Numbered from the stretch's first letter, positions 26,287 to 35,246 are shown. The stretch: 56,756 nucleotides of DNA from Butyrivibrio sp. AE2015 (GCF_000420825.1 NZ_ATVR01000023.1:1-56756), one strand, 5' to 3'. Program-made: numbers and translations. Notes: generated from the sequence alone by a model not told the origin.

Positions 26287-26709
26287 ATGTATGAAATGTG
26301 TGCAGAAACAGGCGGATTATTAGTAAATATCATTATTTTGATTCTTTTCTATAAGTTTTTATGGCCGTTGATGTCCAGGTGCATCTCTGTGATAGACAGT
26401 GCTCTTATAACTCTGCTTCTGGGATTCGCTATTAAAGACAAGTTATTTCACGGTAAACTTCATCCGGTATTTATAATACTCATATTTGTAGGATTATTTG
26501 TAGGGTGTATGTGGCTATTCCACACAAAGATTGGATTTATTCTTTCAGCCCTATTCATGTCATACATCTGGACTGACCTTATTGTGGGAGAAATCAGCAG
26601 ACACTGGGAATCCTATGATCTGATATGGGGTATATTTATTGGAGTATGCAGCTTTCTTATCATGCTGTATTTCCATTGGAAAGACTATTCCAGTCTTGCA
26701 GATGCTTAA
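26287..26709 (+). CDS. Four-helix membrane protein, 140 aa
   Basis: Not recognised. Hydrophobic helices (MYEMCAETGGLLVNIIILIL, SVIDSALITLLLGFAI, PVFIILIFVGLFVGCMWLF, GFILSALFMSYIWTDLI and IWGIFIGVCSFLIMLYF) predict four to five membrane spans in a protein without large soluble parts. Start choice: the ATG at 26287 is preferred over GTG 26278; the GGGACGG before them is only a moderate ribosome binding site. Its promoter lies within the operator array, so it is likely under the RHH repressor. Confidence 0.75.
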   Translation: MYEMCAETGGLLVNIIILILFYKFLWPLMSRCISVIDSALITLLLGFAIKDKLFHGKLHPVFIILIFVGLFVGCMWLFHTKIGFILSALFMSYIWTDLIVGEISRHWESYDLIWGIFIGVCSFLIMLYFHWKDYSSLADA

Positions 26710-26737
26710 TGCATTTGATATTAATATTGATATTTTG

Positions 26738-26768
26738 ATGCCTGGTCGAAAATGACTGGGCATTTTTT
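26738..26768 (+). terminator. Rho-independent terminator between convergent genes
   Basis: ATGCC and GTC pair with GAC and GGCAT around a GAAAAT loop, followed by six T. It ends the membrane-protein transcript and touches the stop codon of the convergent gene at 26767. Confidence 0.85.
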
Positions 26769-27096
26769 ATGCGCTGAGGCCATATATGTCAATCAGTTTA
26801 AAGAACAGAGAGCCTCTTCTTATCTCTTCTTCCCTGGAGATAACCTTACGTCCTCTCATTTGATATTCATCATGACTGACTATATAAAGGACTACATCAT
26901 ATAGTGATCCGATTCCTGTCTGATAATGGTAATCATCCTCTACGTGGTGTTTGTGGTAGAGATCATACCCCACACCATCATAGTTAGCCTTCCAGCAATG
27001 CCCGGTATTCTTTGACTGCAGGATCCAATTTCCGCGCTTATCTTCATTTATAACGTTGAAATAGTCCATCGACAACAAATCTTTTCTTGTAAACAT
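26767..27096 (-). CDS. Hypothetical protein, 109 aa
   Basis: Not recognised. A soluble protein with a Trp/His/Tyr-rich first half (GNWILQSKNTGHCWKANYDG, then YHKHHVEDDYHYQTG) and a helical second half. The two close histidine groups could bind metal, but no known motif fits. AAGGAG seven bases before ATG on the minus strand supports translation. Isolated between two plus-strand genes, so probably accessory cargo. Confidence 0.65.
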   Translation of the reverse strand: MFTRKDLLSMDYFNVINEDKRGNWILQSKNTGHCWKANYDGVGYDLYHKHHVEDDYHYQTGIGSLYDVVLYIVSHDEYQMRGRKVISREEEIRRGSLFFKLIDIYGLSA

Positions 27097-27734
27097 TTAA
27101 AAACTCCTTAAAAACTAAAACAAACAACTGGGAACAAGTAATTTGCGATTGCAATTACTTACCGTCATGAACATGACAGCAAATGAAACTATATCAGAGA
27201 AATCAGTTTCTGTAAATAGCAATTTATAAAAAAGCATTATAAGCATTATAAAACAATATAAAAAAGGCCTTTTGGAAACCAATATGGTATTCATCAAAAT
27301 AATTCTTATTCATAGCACCAAATCCTTTTTTTATTGGATTATACCATGTTGACATATTTAGCAATATGCCTTGAATCATGATTATTATCAGAAATCCTTT
27401 TAGAAGTGAGTATTTAAGTGTTATAACTGGTCCCAATTATAAAAAAAGTATAAACAAATAATATGAACCCCTTTTTTGTTTTTTTCATATGTGAATTTAA
27501 ACCATATGCACTCCATATGGCGAGTTTTAATAGTTCATATGGAATGAGCGCACTTTGAAAACCAAATAAAGTTGAAAAGTGTGAAGAAAAGTAACTTCCC
27601 GGAAGAGGATGGGATTTAGTATCTGGCGGGGTATACGAGAATGTGTCCGTGCACATTTGCGCGTGCCTTTCCAAGTATTAAATCCTGGCTGGAAGCCGGG
27701 GTAAACAAATCTTTCATGAAAGAGGGGTAAACGA
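27097..27734 (+). promoter_or_regulatory. 638-base leader and promoter region of the adhesin gene
   Basis: No convincing gene. Four CATATG sites lie within 27488-27543, two of them in an inverted CCATATG arrangement, which suggests a regulator-binding site. Near the start codon, short stems (CCTGGC/GCCGGG-type, CTTTCATGAAAG) are followed by two copies of GGGGTAAAC, the second directly before ATG (GAGGGGTAAACG), which holds the ribosome binding site. The paired copies could make translation depend on leader folding. No known riboswitch class fits. Confidence 0.4.
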
Positions 27735-30700
27735 ATGAAGAGAAACCAAAAATTATGGTCATGGGCACTGGCCGGTGCTCTGGCTGTAAGTAACTTGAGC
27801 GGCGTTGTTGCAGTGCCGTTTACGACTATCGTTGCAAAAGCGGCGGAAGTTTCGCTAGGAAGTTGGACTCTTCCTACAGAAGGTGCTGATCGCAAATTAG
27901 ACTTAGAAAGTTTGAAAAGTGATACGACACTGACTTTCAAAACAACATCCGTTGATAGCGATTATGGGCTTGATGCAGATACTGCTAAATTCTACGCTAT
28001 ACCTACCATAACGGTAAACGGAAAGAGTTATGAAGGAGCGGAAATAGGATTTGATTATACTAAAAGTGCATCAACGATAACCGCTGCTGTGGCTGCAGAT
28101 ACTATGAAAGCATATGCTGCTTATGGTAATGGTGATGCATCTGTATCCTTCCAGCTATATAAAAAAGGTACTACGGATGCTGCAGATAGGCAGATCCCTG
28201 TAGGTGATCCAATAGTACTTACATTGGAGACAAATAAAGTTGCCTCTATAGAGCTTGATACATCGGCTGCCAAGGAAAATATCGGATTGACTGATAGTAC
28301 TGGATTTACAGTTAAAGCTAAGAGTGCAAAGAACGATGACAACTCCACATATACAGTGAGTGGTTTGAGTACGGTAATCATGTCTGATGCTGAACTCAAG
28401 ACATATACAGATGCACTTGAGGCGTTTGATGCACAAATGGATGTAATACAGGGAATCACTATTCCTGTGATCACAAGCGAGTCAAATGAGAGCGAAATAA
28501 ATGCATATAAAGCTGCTCTGACAAAACTCAACAAAGAGACAGCTAAGCTTGGTACATTAGGCAATGCTGTGAAAGCGACTGTAGATCCAACTGGTCATCC
28601 TACCTGGACAGATGGAAAAGTTGCAACCAGTTCAGCAACAGCTGGAAATTATAACGTAGTTTTCAGTGATGGCGTTATGACTAAAGCACCTTTCTTTGGA
28701 AAATATGTTGTATATCCTTTTGAAGTAATAAATGATTCTGTAGCGCTGGCTGTTACTTCATCTAAAGCAGATACTAAAACAGATGCTGAAAAGGATACTA
28801 TATCATCCATGAAAGTAGGTTCAACTGACCAGATAAAAGTAAAGGTTGCAGGTCAGAATGCTACTGCTGAGGAGCTTGCGAAGTTTACATGGGTATCTTC
28901 TCAGCCTACGGCTGTATCTGTTGATGCAGATGGTAAGATTGAAGCTTTGAAGGGGACTTCGACAAAGACCACAATAACAGGAACATATAAGCTTGCTGAT
29001 AATGTGATAAAGGAAGTTAAGTTCTACGTTACAGCTGTAGCTGATCCGGTTGTAGCATTGGCATATGATGATGGGACGGGTGCTTTTGCAACTGCAAATA
29101 CGAATGTAGAAAAAGAAATTGTTGTTACAGTTGATGGTGATGAATTCACTGGAAATGTTGAATGGAAAATAACCAAAAATGGTGCTTCAACATCAGACGC
29201 AACAATAAGTGGCAGGACATTTAAAGCTACTGCTGCTGGAACATATGACGTAACAGCTACCGCAGAAGTTATAAGTGGTTATAAAGTTGCTATGAAAGCT
29301 GCACAGTCAGTTAACGTAACAGATCCTACTGCTGTTGTTACTTTTAAAAACCAAGCAGGTAAATATGTCTCCTACAACACCAATCTGCAGACTACTTACG
29401 GAAAAAAATATCTTAATACTGGTGATGTAATAAATGCGGTAATCAAAGTCGGCAATACAAATGTAACCTCAGATTATACATGGAAATCATACAACGAAGA
29501 CATCGCTACTGTTGAAAATGGTGTGATTACTATTGTAGGCGAAGGTACAACAAACATTGGATACAAACTTGGAACTGGCAAAGAAGAGTTACTTTCATTA
29601 ACTGCAAAAGATGACTACGCTGTAGTATATGAGTTAAACGGAGACGTGGTTACAGCAGTTTATCCTAATGATGTTGTTGACCTGAAGCTCTATAAAGGTA
29701 ATACAGAAATTACATCTGGTGTAACATGGGAAGTTGAAAACATTACTTATGCATCTGTAAGCGGAAGCAAGCTCACAGGAAAGAAGGCAGGCAAAACAAC
29801 ACTTAACGCATATTTAGACGGTGTAGATGATCCTGTCTTTACGAATGCAGCATTTGAAGTTAAAGCTGCTACTGTTTCCTTTGTAGGCAATGCTATTACA
29901 GTTGCTGATGGTTCAAATGCTAATATGGTAGTAGGTGAAAGCAGATCATTTGTAGCCAAGAGCGGAAATAACGAGATATCTGGTACTTGGTCTGTATCTA
30001 CTACTGCTAAGACAGCCGGAATAACAGTTTCAAGCGATGGAATAGTAAAGGTTGCTTCTTCAACAACTGCAGATACATATCCAAATGCAGTAATATTTAA
30101 ATATGATGGAACAAATTATGGATTTGGCCTTGTTGTAGCTGCTAAGTCTATATCGGTAACAACAGCGGATGGCACAACTACAATTGCAAAAGGAAAGTCC
30201 ATTCAGCTTATTGCTAAGAATGGTAGTGAAGATATCACAAGTAACAAAGCGATAACATTCAGAGTTACAGCTGGCGATACTCATATCAGCGTAGACGAAA
30301 ACAGTGGTATTGTAACTGGACTTTCACAGGGATCAGGCACAGTTACTGTTTATGAGGATGGAGTAGCTACGACAGCAACTATTACAATCAAGGTTACTAA
30401 CTCTAATAAAGCAACAGCAATAATATTGAATAAATCCACATTGAGTCTTGATCTTGAAGGGACTGAACAGCTCACTGCAACAACAAATCCTTCAGCATCC
30501 AGTGACACTGTAATATGGTCTTCAAGTGATGAGGCAGTTGTAACAGTAAATGATGGTCTTGTTACTGCAGTTGGAGAAGGTACAGCAGTTATTACAGCTT
30601 CAGTAGGCAGGGATGATGAAGTTTCACCTGCTACATGTACAGTAACTGTAACTAAGTCTGACGAGCAGAAGGCTGAAGAAGAGAAGCAGGCTGAGGAAGA

Positions 30701-31199
30701 GAAGAAACAGGAAGAGCAGAAGCAGCAGGAACAGAAAGCCGCTGAAGAAAAAGCAGCAGCTCAGAAGGAAGGCGCTACAGGCACAGACGCTACAGCAAAT
30801 GCTAACTTCACAGTTACAAGCACAGCAAATAAGACAGTTGCATACACAGCTCCTGCTACAAAGGCAAAGAAGGTTACAGTTCCTTCAACTGTAACAGTTG
30901 GTGGTGAGCAGTTCGCAGTTACTGAGATTGCTAAAAATGCATTCAAGGGTGACAAGACTGTTACAACTATCACAATCCCTGCATCCATCAAGAAGATCAA
31001 TTCTAACGCATTCAAGAATGCTAAGAATCTTAAGACAATTAAGATTCAGGGTGCTAAGCTTGAGAAAGTTTCTAAGAATGCATTTAATGGCATCAAGAAG
31101 AACGCTAAGATCAAGGTATCTGGCGCTAACAAGAGAGCCAACAAGAAGCTTCTTAAGAAGACAACAGCTGTTAAGAAGGGTAATGTAAAGGTTAAGTAA
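27735..31199 (+). CDS. Secreted Ig-like (Big_2) and BspA-type LRR surface protein, 1154 aa
   Basis: A large exported protein, likely an adhesin. The signal peptide (about residues 1-38) ends in VAKAAEV. Several bacterial Ig-like domains follow, with motifs such as TWVSSQPTAVSVDADGKIEA, TWKSYNEDIATVENGVITI and VIWSSSDEAVVTVNDGLVTA (Big_2). A Glu/Lys/Gln coiled linker lies at about 975-1010. The last 140 residues are BspA/LRR_5 repeats (ITIPASIKKINSNAFKNAK). There is no LPXTG or C-terminal membrane anchor, so retention would depend on cell-wall binding by the basic tail. Closest relatives would be expected in Lachnospiraceae. Confidence 0.88.
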   Translation: MKRNQKLWSWALAGALAVSNLSGVVAVPFTTIVAKAAEVSLGSWTLPTEGADRKLDLESLKSDTTLTFKTTSVDSDYGLDADTAKFYAIPTITVNGKSYEGAEIGFDYTKSASTITAAVAADTMKAYAAYGNGDASVSFQLYKKGTTDAADRQIPVGDPIVLTLETNKVASIELDTSAAKENIGLTDSTGFTVKAKSAKNDDNSTYTVSGLSTVIMSDAELKTYTDALEAFDAQMDVIQGITIPVITSESNESEINAYKAALTKLNKETAKLGTLGNAVKATVDPTGHPTWTDGKVATSSATAGNYNVVFSDGVMTKAPFFGKYVVYPFEVINDSVALAVTSSKADTKTDAEKDTISSMKVGSTDQIKVKVAGQNATAEELAKFTWVSSQPTAVSVDADGKIEALKGTSTKTTITGTYKLADNVIKEVKFYVTAVADPVVALAYDDGTGAFATANTNVEKEIVVTVDGDEFTGNVEWKITKNGASTSDATISGRTFKATAAGTYDVTATAEVISGYKVAMKAAQSVNVTDPTAVVTFKNQAGKYVSYNTNLQTTYGKKYLNTGDVINAVIKVGNTNVTSDYTWKSYNEDIATVENGVITIVGEGTTNIGYKLGTGKEELLSLTAKDDYAVVYELNGDVVTAVYPNDVVDLKLYKGNTEITSGVTWEVENITYASVSGSKLTGKKAGKTTLNAYLDGVDDPVFTNAAFEVKAATVSFVGNAITVADGSNANMVVGESRSFVAKSGNNEISGTWSVSTTAKTAGITVSSDGIVKVASSTTADTYPNAVIFKYDGTNYGFGLVVAAKSISVTTADGTTTIAKGKSIQLIAKNGSEDITSNKAITFRVTAGDTHISVDENSGIVTGLSQGSGTVTVYEDGVATTATITIKVTNSNKATAIILNKSTLSLDLEGTEQLTATTNPSASSDTVIWSSSDEAVVTVNDGLVTAVGEGTAVITASVGRDDEVSPATCTVTVTKSDEQKAEEEKQAEEEKKQEEQKQQEQKAAEEKAAAQKEGATGTDATANANFTVTSTANKTVAYTAPATKAKKVTVPSTVTVGGEQFAVTEIAKNAFKGDKTVTTITIPASIKKINSNAFKNAKNLKTIKIQGAKLEKVSKNAFNGIKKNAKIKVSGANKRANKKLLKKTTAVKKGNVKVK

Positions 31200-31230
31200 T
31201 ATTTTTTATCATTGTAATTATGATATTTAT

Positions 31231-31261
31231 GGGGGGAAAACAGTATGATCTGTTTTCCCCC
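31231..31261 (+). terminator. Terminator of the adhesin gene
   Basis: GGGGGAAAACAG pairs exactly with CTGTTTTCCCCC around TATGAT. The T-content after it is modest (ATTTCAATAAGTTTTT), but the 12-pair stem is strong. Confidence 0.85.
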
Positions 31262-31292
31262 ATTTCAATAAGTTTTTATAAGAGAAGAAGTT

Positions 31293-31661
31293 ATGATTGT
31301 CAGAAAAGTCAAAATAGAAGAAAAAATAATTGAACCATTAAAAAGATTAATTGACAGTTTTCCTACACCAACAATTCGTCAATGCTTCAATGATACCGGA
31401 AAATTAGTAGTTTCATCAATTAAATTCACCAATAGCTTTTATAAAGATTTGGAAACGTATGAGAATAACCAGAAGATAATACGAGCTGTTGTCCAAGCAA
31501 ATAATGAGTTCTATAGAACTGATAACATTCCAGATGAAGAGAAAAGAATAGGCGAAGCTTTTTTGAGAGTAGAACCAGACTATGAAGTTGAAAAAGACAT
31601 AAGTACAGCAATTAATTTACAAGGTGAGTTCTTAGATGAGATATTAAATAGACATAGGTAA
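31293..31661 (+). CDS. Hypothetical protein upstream of TnpB-like gene, 122 aa
   Basis: Not recognised. A soluble, mixed alpha/beta protein (N-terminus MIVRKVKIEEKIIEPLKRLI), acidic, no signal or membrane segment. It begins after the adhesin terminator and ends 17 bases before the TnpB-like gene, so the two probably share a transcript. The purine-rich AAGAGAAGAAG before ATG is a weak ribosome binding site. The pairing suggests a partner or control protein, which is inference only. Confidence 0.65.
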   Translation: MIVRKVKIEEKIIEPLKRLIDSFPTPTIRQCFNDTGKLVVSSIKFTNSFYKDLETYENNQKIIRAVVQANNEFYRTDNIPDEEKRIGEAFLRVEPDYEVEKDISTAINLQGEFLDEILNRHR

Positions 31662-31678
31662 ATAATACAGGAGAACAC

Positions 31679-33064
31679 ATGTCAATAGTTTCGATTATTA
31701 CAATACCTCTAAAAACAGAAAAATGGCAGGAGGATATTCTTGCAAAACGCTTTGAAACCTGCCGCATAATATATAACACCATGCTCTCCGAGAGGCTTAA
31801 AACTTTAGAAAAAATGAAGGAATCTGAGGAATATAAGAGATGCATGGACATAATCCGCAGAACTTATGAGGAAGAAGATACTAAAAAGAGAAAGCAATTG
31901 AAGTCTTCCCCCGAGTATAAGAAGGCAGTTTCTGATAGAAAGCAGATCATGTTTGACAATGGTTTTACTGATTTCAGCTTTAGGAGCATATCATGTGTTC
32001 ATGCCAAGCATTTCAGCGATGTAGTACCCACAAATGTTGTGACCAGAACCATAGGTATTCCTATGTGGACAGCTTTTCAGAGGATGCTTTTTGGAGATGG
32101 AAAGAGTGTACACTTTAAGAAGGAAGGGTCACTTAGGAGCATTGCTACCAATGGAATCAGCGGAATAAGAGTTGTAGATGAAAACGGTATATCCACCAGA
32201 CAGATGGAGAAAGGAAAAAAGTACTACTGTGTCTATTCCTCGAAAAAGGGCAAGAATATAAAGATGCCACTTTTGACTGATCATAAGGATAGATTTCTTA
32301 TGGATATGATAGATAAGGAGTTTAGGGTAGTACGGATTATAAGAAAAAGAGTAAATGGCAAAGATTGTTATATCCTTCAGCTCACTCTTCTTGCTGCGCC
32401 TGCGATAAAGCATGATGCAGATGGGAATGAGATTCATCCGATAGGTGATAAGAAGCTGGGAATTTATATAGATACAGTATCGGTGACAGTTACGGATGGT
32501 GAAAACACCGTAACTATAGATCTTCGGTTCGAAAATGACAGGGAAGAAGAAATTAGAGATCTATACAGATACATGGACACATCTAAACGTATTAGCAATG
32601 CTGAGAATTTCAATGAAGATGGTACCATTAAGAAGGGACTTATCGAACAGGGCAGGAAGATCCCGCTTAAGTGGAATTATTCACATGGCTATATAGCGGC
32701 AAGAGATCAGCTCGCAAATATAAAGCGCATTCAGGCAGAGCAACGAAAGATCCGGGCAAATATAATAGCAAACAGCATACTGGGGATGGGAAGTGATATC
32801 AGGATAAATGACTATAGTTTCCAGATAGCTGCACACAGGCGCAAGCTTATAGAAGACGAGAAACTTACAAAGGATGGAAAAAACAAAAGTAAGAAAAAAG
32901 GCGGGAAAAACATAATAGATAATGCACCGGCAACAATCGTAACCCTTCTTGATACAAAGCTTAAGGCCAGAGGCTACGATGGAGTAAAGAAATATAAGAT
33001 ATCTGTAGATAAAGCGATTGATGATTATAAAACATATTACGCTAAACAGCTGCTTGATAAGTGA
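31679..33064 (+). CDS. TnpB-like (IS605 OrfB-related) protein, apparently nuclease-dead, 461 aa
   Basis: Relative of TnpB/Cas12-type RNA-guided nucleases. N-terminus ILAKRFETCRIIYNTMLSER is the TnpB opening; the segment YMDTSKRISNAENFNEDGTI and ANIIANSILGMGSDIRINDY match a Firmicutes TnpB-like group whose active members read D at RuvC-I and E (VEEMNF) at RuvC-II. Here the RuvC-I position is Tyr263 (GIYIDTVSV) and the RuvC-II position is Asn377 (RINDYSF). The protein ends about 84 residues after Asn377 with no zinc finger and no RuvC-III Asp. No TnpA gene or transposon ends are nearby. AGGAGA precedes ATG. Likely retained for RNA or DNA binding, not cutting. Confidence 0.75.
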   Translation: MSIVSIITIPLKTEKWQEDILAKRFETCRIIYNTMLSERLKTLEKMKESEEYKRCMDIIRRTYEEEDTKKRKQLKSSPEYKKAVSDRKQIMFDNGFTDFSFRSISCVHAKHFSDVVPTNVVTRTIGIPMWTAFQRMLFGDGKSVHFKKEGSLRSIATNGISGIRVVDENGISTRQMEKGKKYYCVYSSKKGKNIKMPLLTDHKDRFLMDMIDKEFRVVRIIRKRVNGKDCYILQLTLLAAPAIKHDADGNEIHPIGDKKLGIYIDTVSVTVTDGENTVTIDLRFENDREEEIRDLYRYMDTSKRISNAENFNEDGTIKKGLIEQGRKIPLKWNYSHGYIAARDQLANIKRIQAEQRKIRANIIANSILGMGSDIRINDYSFQIAAHRRKLIEDEKLTKDGKNKSKKKGGKNIIDNAPATIVTLLDTKLKARGYDGVKKYKISVDKAIDDYKTYYAKQLLDK

Positions 33065-33084
33065 TTTTCATATTCAATTATCAA

Positions 33085-33216
33085 TCTTTTAGAAGGGAAA
33101 TCCCCGGCAGACGTACGACAGTTTCTCATGGATAAGAAATCCAGGCACTAGCTGTTTTCCACAAGCCTTTCGCCTCTCGGCAGGACGCTAATTCGACCTA
33201 AAACAATTATATCATA
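33085..33216 (-). ncRNA. Candidate non-coding RNA with its own promoter
   Basis: On the minus strand TATGATATAAT (33206-33216) is an extended -10 promoter. The following 110 bases fold into several stems: GCC/GGC around a GAGA tetraloop (33172-33181), enclosed by CCT/AGG; TGGAT/ATCCA around five bases (33129-33143); enclosing ACAG/CTGT; and GGGGA/TCCCC-type pairing at 33095-33105. No reading frame is present. It runs toward the 3' end of the TnpB-like gene. It could be a guide-like RNA, an antisense RNA or an unrelated sRNA. A plus-strand origin cannot be excluded. Confidence 0.45.
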
Positions 33217-33302
33217 GTGGCATGCAGATTGTACCGATATTTTACTCACAATTCATATATTATTGATTTTAAGTTTTTTATGAGTGAATATAGGTGTAAT
33301 CA

Positions 33303-34076
33303 TTAATCGGATTCTGGAATCTGTATGCCATATTTTGCAAGCGTATTTATAATCTCTTCCACGGACAATGTCCCAAGATTTCGCAGTTTCATCAGATCTT
33401 TTACAGTTTTACCCTTGAAGTCGCCAAGAGTCCTATATCCACCTCTAAAGAGTCCATTTCTTGCTCTGACAGATAGATTCAGATCGTCAATGGATATCTT
33501 GTTGTATATACCAATCTCATTTATTTCTTCTGAAGTAATGATTTCTGAAGGTTCTCTTTCTTTGAGGATTCCTATTTTTTTGTCAAGTTCAGCTATTTCA
33601 CGAGCAAACTCAGCTTTCTTTTCTTCATAGTTAATGGCAGCTTCTTCCCCGGAACATATATACTTGATCCTAAGAGGGCTTCCCAGCTTGTGCAAAGCAT
33701 AATATAGGCGGTTATTATCGTAATGAAGACCATACTTTTCAAAAAGTTGTCTGTTTGACAATCTCTCTTTATATTTGGCAAGGATTATAGTTTTTTCCTT
33801 ATCATCAAGTGTATCTAGCGTATATTCAAGGCCTTTGGAAAGATTATCAATATCCTTTTCAAGAGGAAGAATACCAAGATCCATCAGAAGGTTTCTTGGA
33901 TAGGAGTCATCTCCGTCAGGATACTCTTTTTTCATAAAAGATAGTGCAGCCTTGAATATAGGAAGGCTTTCTTTTATCCGGGTTTTCTTTAAATCCAGTT
34001 CCGGTTCATGTTTAGCACCATATTCAAGATATTCAACAATCAACGAAAATTCTTTGATTACATCATTTTTTGTCAT
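33303..34076 (-). CDS. Sigma-region-4-like and RNAP alpha-CTD domain protein, 257 aa
   Basis: Residues 95-140 resemble sigma region 4 or a related HTH (LDDKEKTIILAKYKERLSNR, QLFEKYGLHYDNNRLYYAL). A charged coil follows. Residues 200-250 are an RNA polymerase alpha C-terminal helix-hairpin-helix domain (LNLSVRARNGLFRGGYRTLG, then KLRNLGTLSVEEI). The alpha-CTD normally binds UP-element DNA and activators. The start is the ATG at 34076 with GGAG ten bases upstream; the longer reading to 34145 lacks one. Last gene of a four-gene operon with the XRE regulator at 35247. Confidence 0.8.
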   Translation of the reverse strand: MTKNDVIKEFSLIVEYLEYGAKHEPELDLKKTRIKESLPIFKAALSFMKKEYPDGDDSYPRNLLMDLGILPLEKDIDNLSKGLEYTLDTLDDKEKTIILAKYKERLSNRQLFEKYGLHYDNNRLYYALHKLGSPLRIKYICSGEEAAINYEEKKAEFAREIAELDKKIGILKEREPSEIITSEEINEIGIYNKISIDDLNLSVRARNGLFRGGYRTLGDFKGKTVKDLMKLRNLGTLSVEEIINTLAKYGIQIPESD

Positions 34077-34092
34077 ACTGTTATCACTCCAC

Positions 34093-34317
34093 TTATAGCT
34101 GCCTACCGCACATTGGGCAGTACTTAACAGGGAAATCCCATTCATAAAGTTCGCTGCTAGTGTCCGGAGGGACTACAACTACTTCCATGACCTTTTTGCT
34201 GTCATTTACGGACACCTGAAGGGATCCTTCTCCCAGTATTCCGAGATTGACCTTCTCTTCAAGACCGGACCAGACACCTTCAGCATTAGTATGAAACTTG
34301 CATTCACATTTACTCAT
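34093..34317 (-). CDS. Small zinc-ribbon protein, 74 aa
   Basis: Cysteines lie at the two ends, CEC near residues 4-6 and YCPMCGRQL at the C-terminus, so a four-cysteine zinc site could close the fold around a beta-rich middle (GSLQVSVNDSKKVMEVVVVP). Small proteins with this CPMCGR ending are frequent in Lachnospiraceae phages and plasmids. Its start overlaps the end of the upstream gene by four bases (ATGA), indicating translational coupling. Function unknown. Confidence 0.75.
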   Translation of the reverse strand: MSKCECKFHTNAEGVWSGLEEKVNLGILGEGSLQVSVNDSKKVMEVVVVPPDTSSELYEWDFPVKYCPMCGRQL

Positions 34318-35219
34318 GCCTCATCCTCCGCTAGGTCGTAGGTAACGTCCTTTCCAAGGAAAATATCATCATATTTTTTCAGGTTGAGTCCTAGCATTGT
34401 AAGACCTGTTTTAAGACTAATATCAAAGTTATCCGATTTTCCAAGAGACTTCATAACAAGGTCATAATCATAGTCTTTTACAACAGGGCTCAGAAACATA
34501 TATCTAAGAGTATCTTTGATGAATTCTTTATCATCTTCAGGAAGATTTTTTTGATAAAGAACTATGTTCATTTCCTCTTCATCAAACTCATCTTCAAGAT
34601 AACAGGATATGTTCAAAATACAACGAGCATACATTTCACCATATACAGCATATAGTTCTGATGCATCATACCCGTTATTCTCAAAACGCTTTTCTAGTTC
34701 GCCTAACTCTTCGCCAAGACATTCTTTTAATTCGTCAGAAGAATTGTTTGTTACACCTTCTTTTATAATGTTATAGAAATCTTCTCCCTCATCCATAAAC
34801 TGTACTATAAAGCGTTGTTCCGGTTCATAAGGATCTATTCCATATTTTGTAAGGTAATCAAGCATTCCGGTGCTGTTAATATCAACCAAAGCGAAAAGAA
34901 GTCCTTTTCCAAACTCATCGAATTCAAATTCATGTCTTGTATCTTCAAGTTTTGCAAGTAAATCTGAGTATCTGAGAAGAATTACATCCTCCCATGGAAA
35001 CTGCTTCTCAAGAATACCATTTCCTATAGTTGCCTTTTTCCCCACAAGGTCCTTTAAGTAGGAAATTTCCTTCATGAAGTCTGCAGCTCTCTTTGCGTCT
35101 GTAAGGTTTCCGTTTTCATCGGGCTCCCCTAAGCAGAGCTTTATATAGTGTGCGAAATTGGCTGAAACCAATTTCTGAACGTGTTTGTATGATCCCCTGG
35201 CATTTGCTAATTTGTACAT
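34314..35219 (-). CDS. Hypothetical protein, 301 aa
   Basis: Not recognised. Acidic, helical and soluble: early segment YKLANARGSYKHVQKLVSAN, middle FEFDEFGKGLLFALVDINST, then a long series of Glu/Asp-rich helices. No catalytic motif is evident. AGGAG lies 12 bases before ATG. It is the second gene of the operon XRE, this protein, zinc ribbon, alpha-CTD protein. Confidence 0.7.
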   Translation of the reverse strand: MYKLANARGSYKHVQKLVSANFAHYIKLCLGEPDENGNLTDAKRAADFMKEISYLKDLVGKKATIGNGILEKQFPWEDVILLRYSDLLAKLEDTRHEFEFDEFGKGLLFALVDINSTGMLDYLTKYGIDPYEPEQRFIVQFMDEGEDFYNIIKEGVTNNSSDELKECLGEELGELEKRFENNGYDASELYAVYGEMYARCILNISCYLEDEFDEEEMNIVLYQKNLPEDDKEFIKDTLRYMFLSPVVKDYDYDLVMKSLGKSDNFDISLKTGLTMLGLNLKKYDDIFLGKDVTYDLAEDEA

Positions 35220-35246
35220 TGGACTGTTTTACTCCTCCCATTAAAC

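Noticed and set aside
25867..26709. Toxin-antitoxin pair
   Set aside because: The RHH protein fits an antitoxin, but the membrane protein is divergent and resembles no toxin I know; kept as repressor and target.
27620..27734. Cyclic-di-GMP riboswitch before the adhesin gene
   Set aside because: Some GC-rich stems look similar, but the conserved GEMM core segments could not be found.
31679..33064. Active IS200/IS605 insertion sequence
   Set aside because: No TnpA, no visible element ends, both readable RuvC catalytic positions changed and the C-terminus missing.
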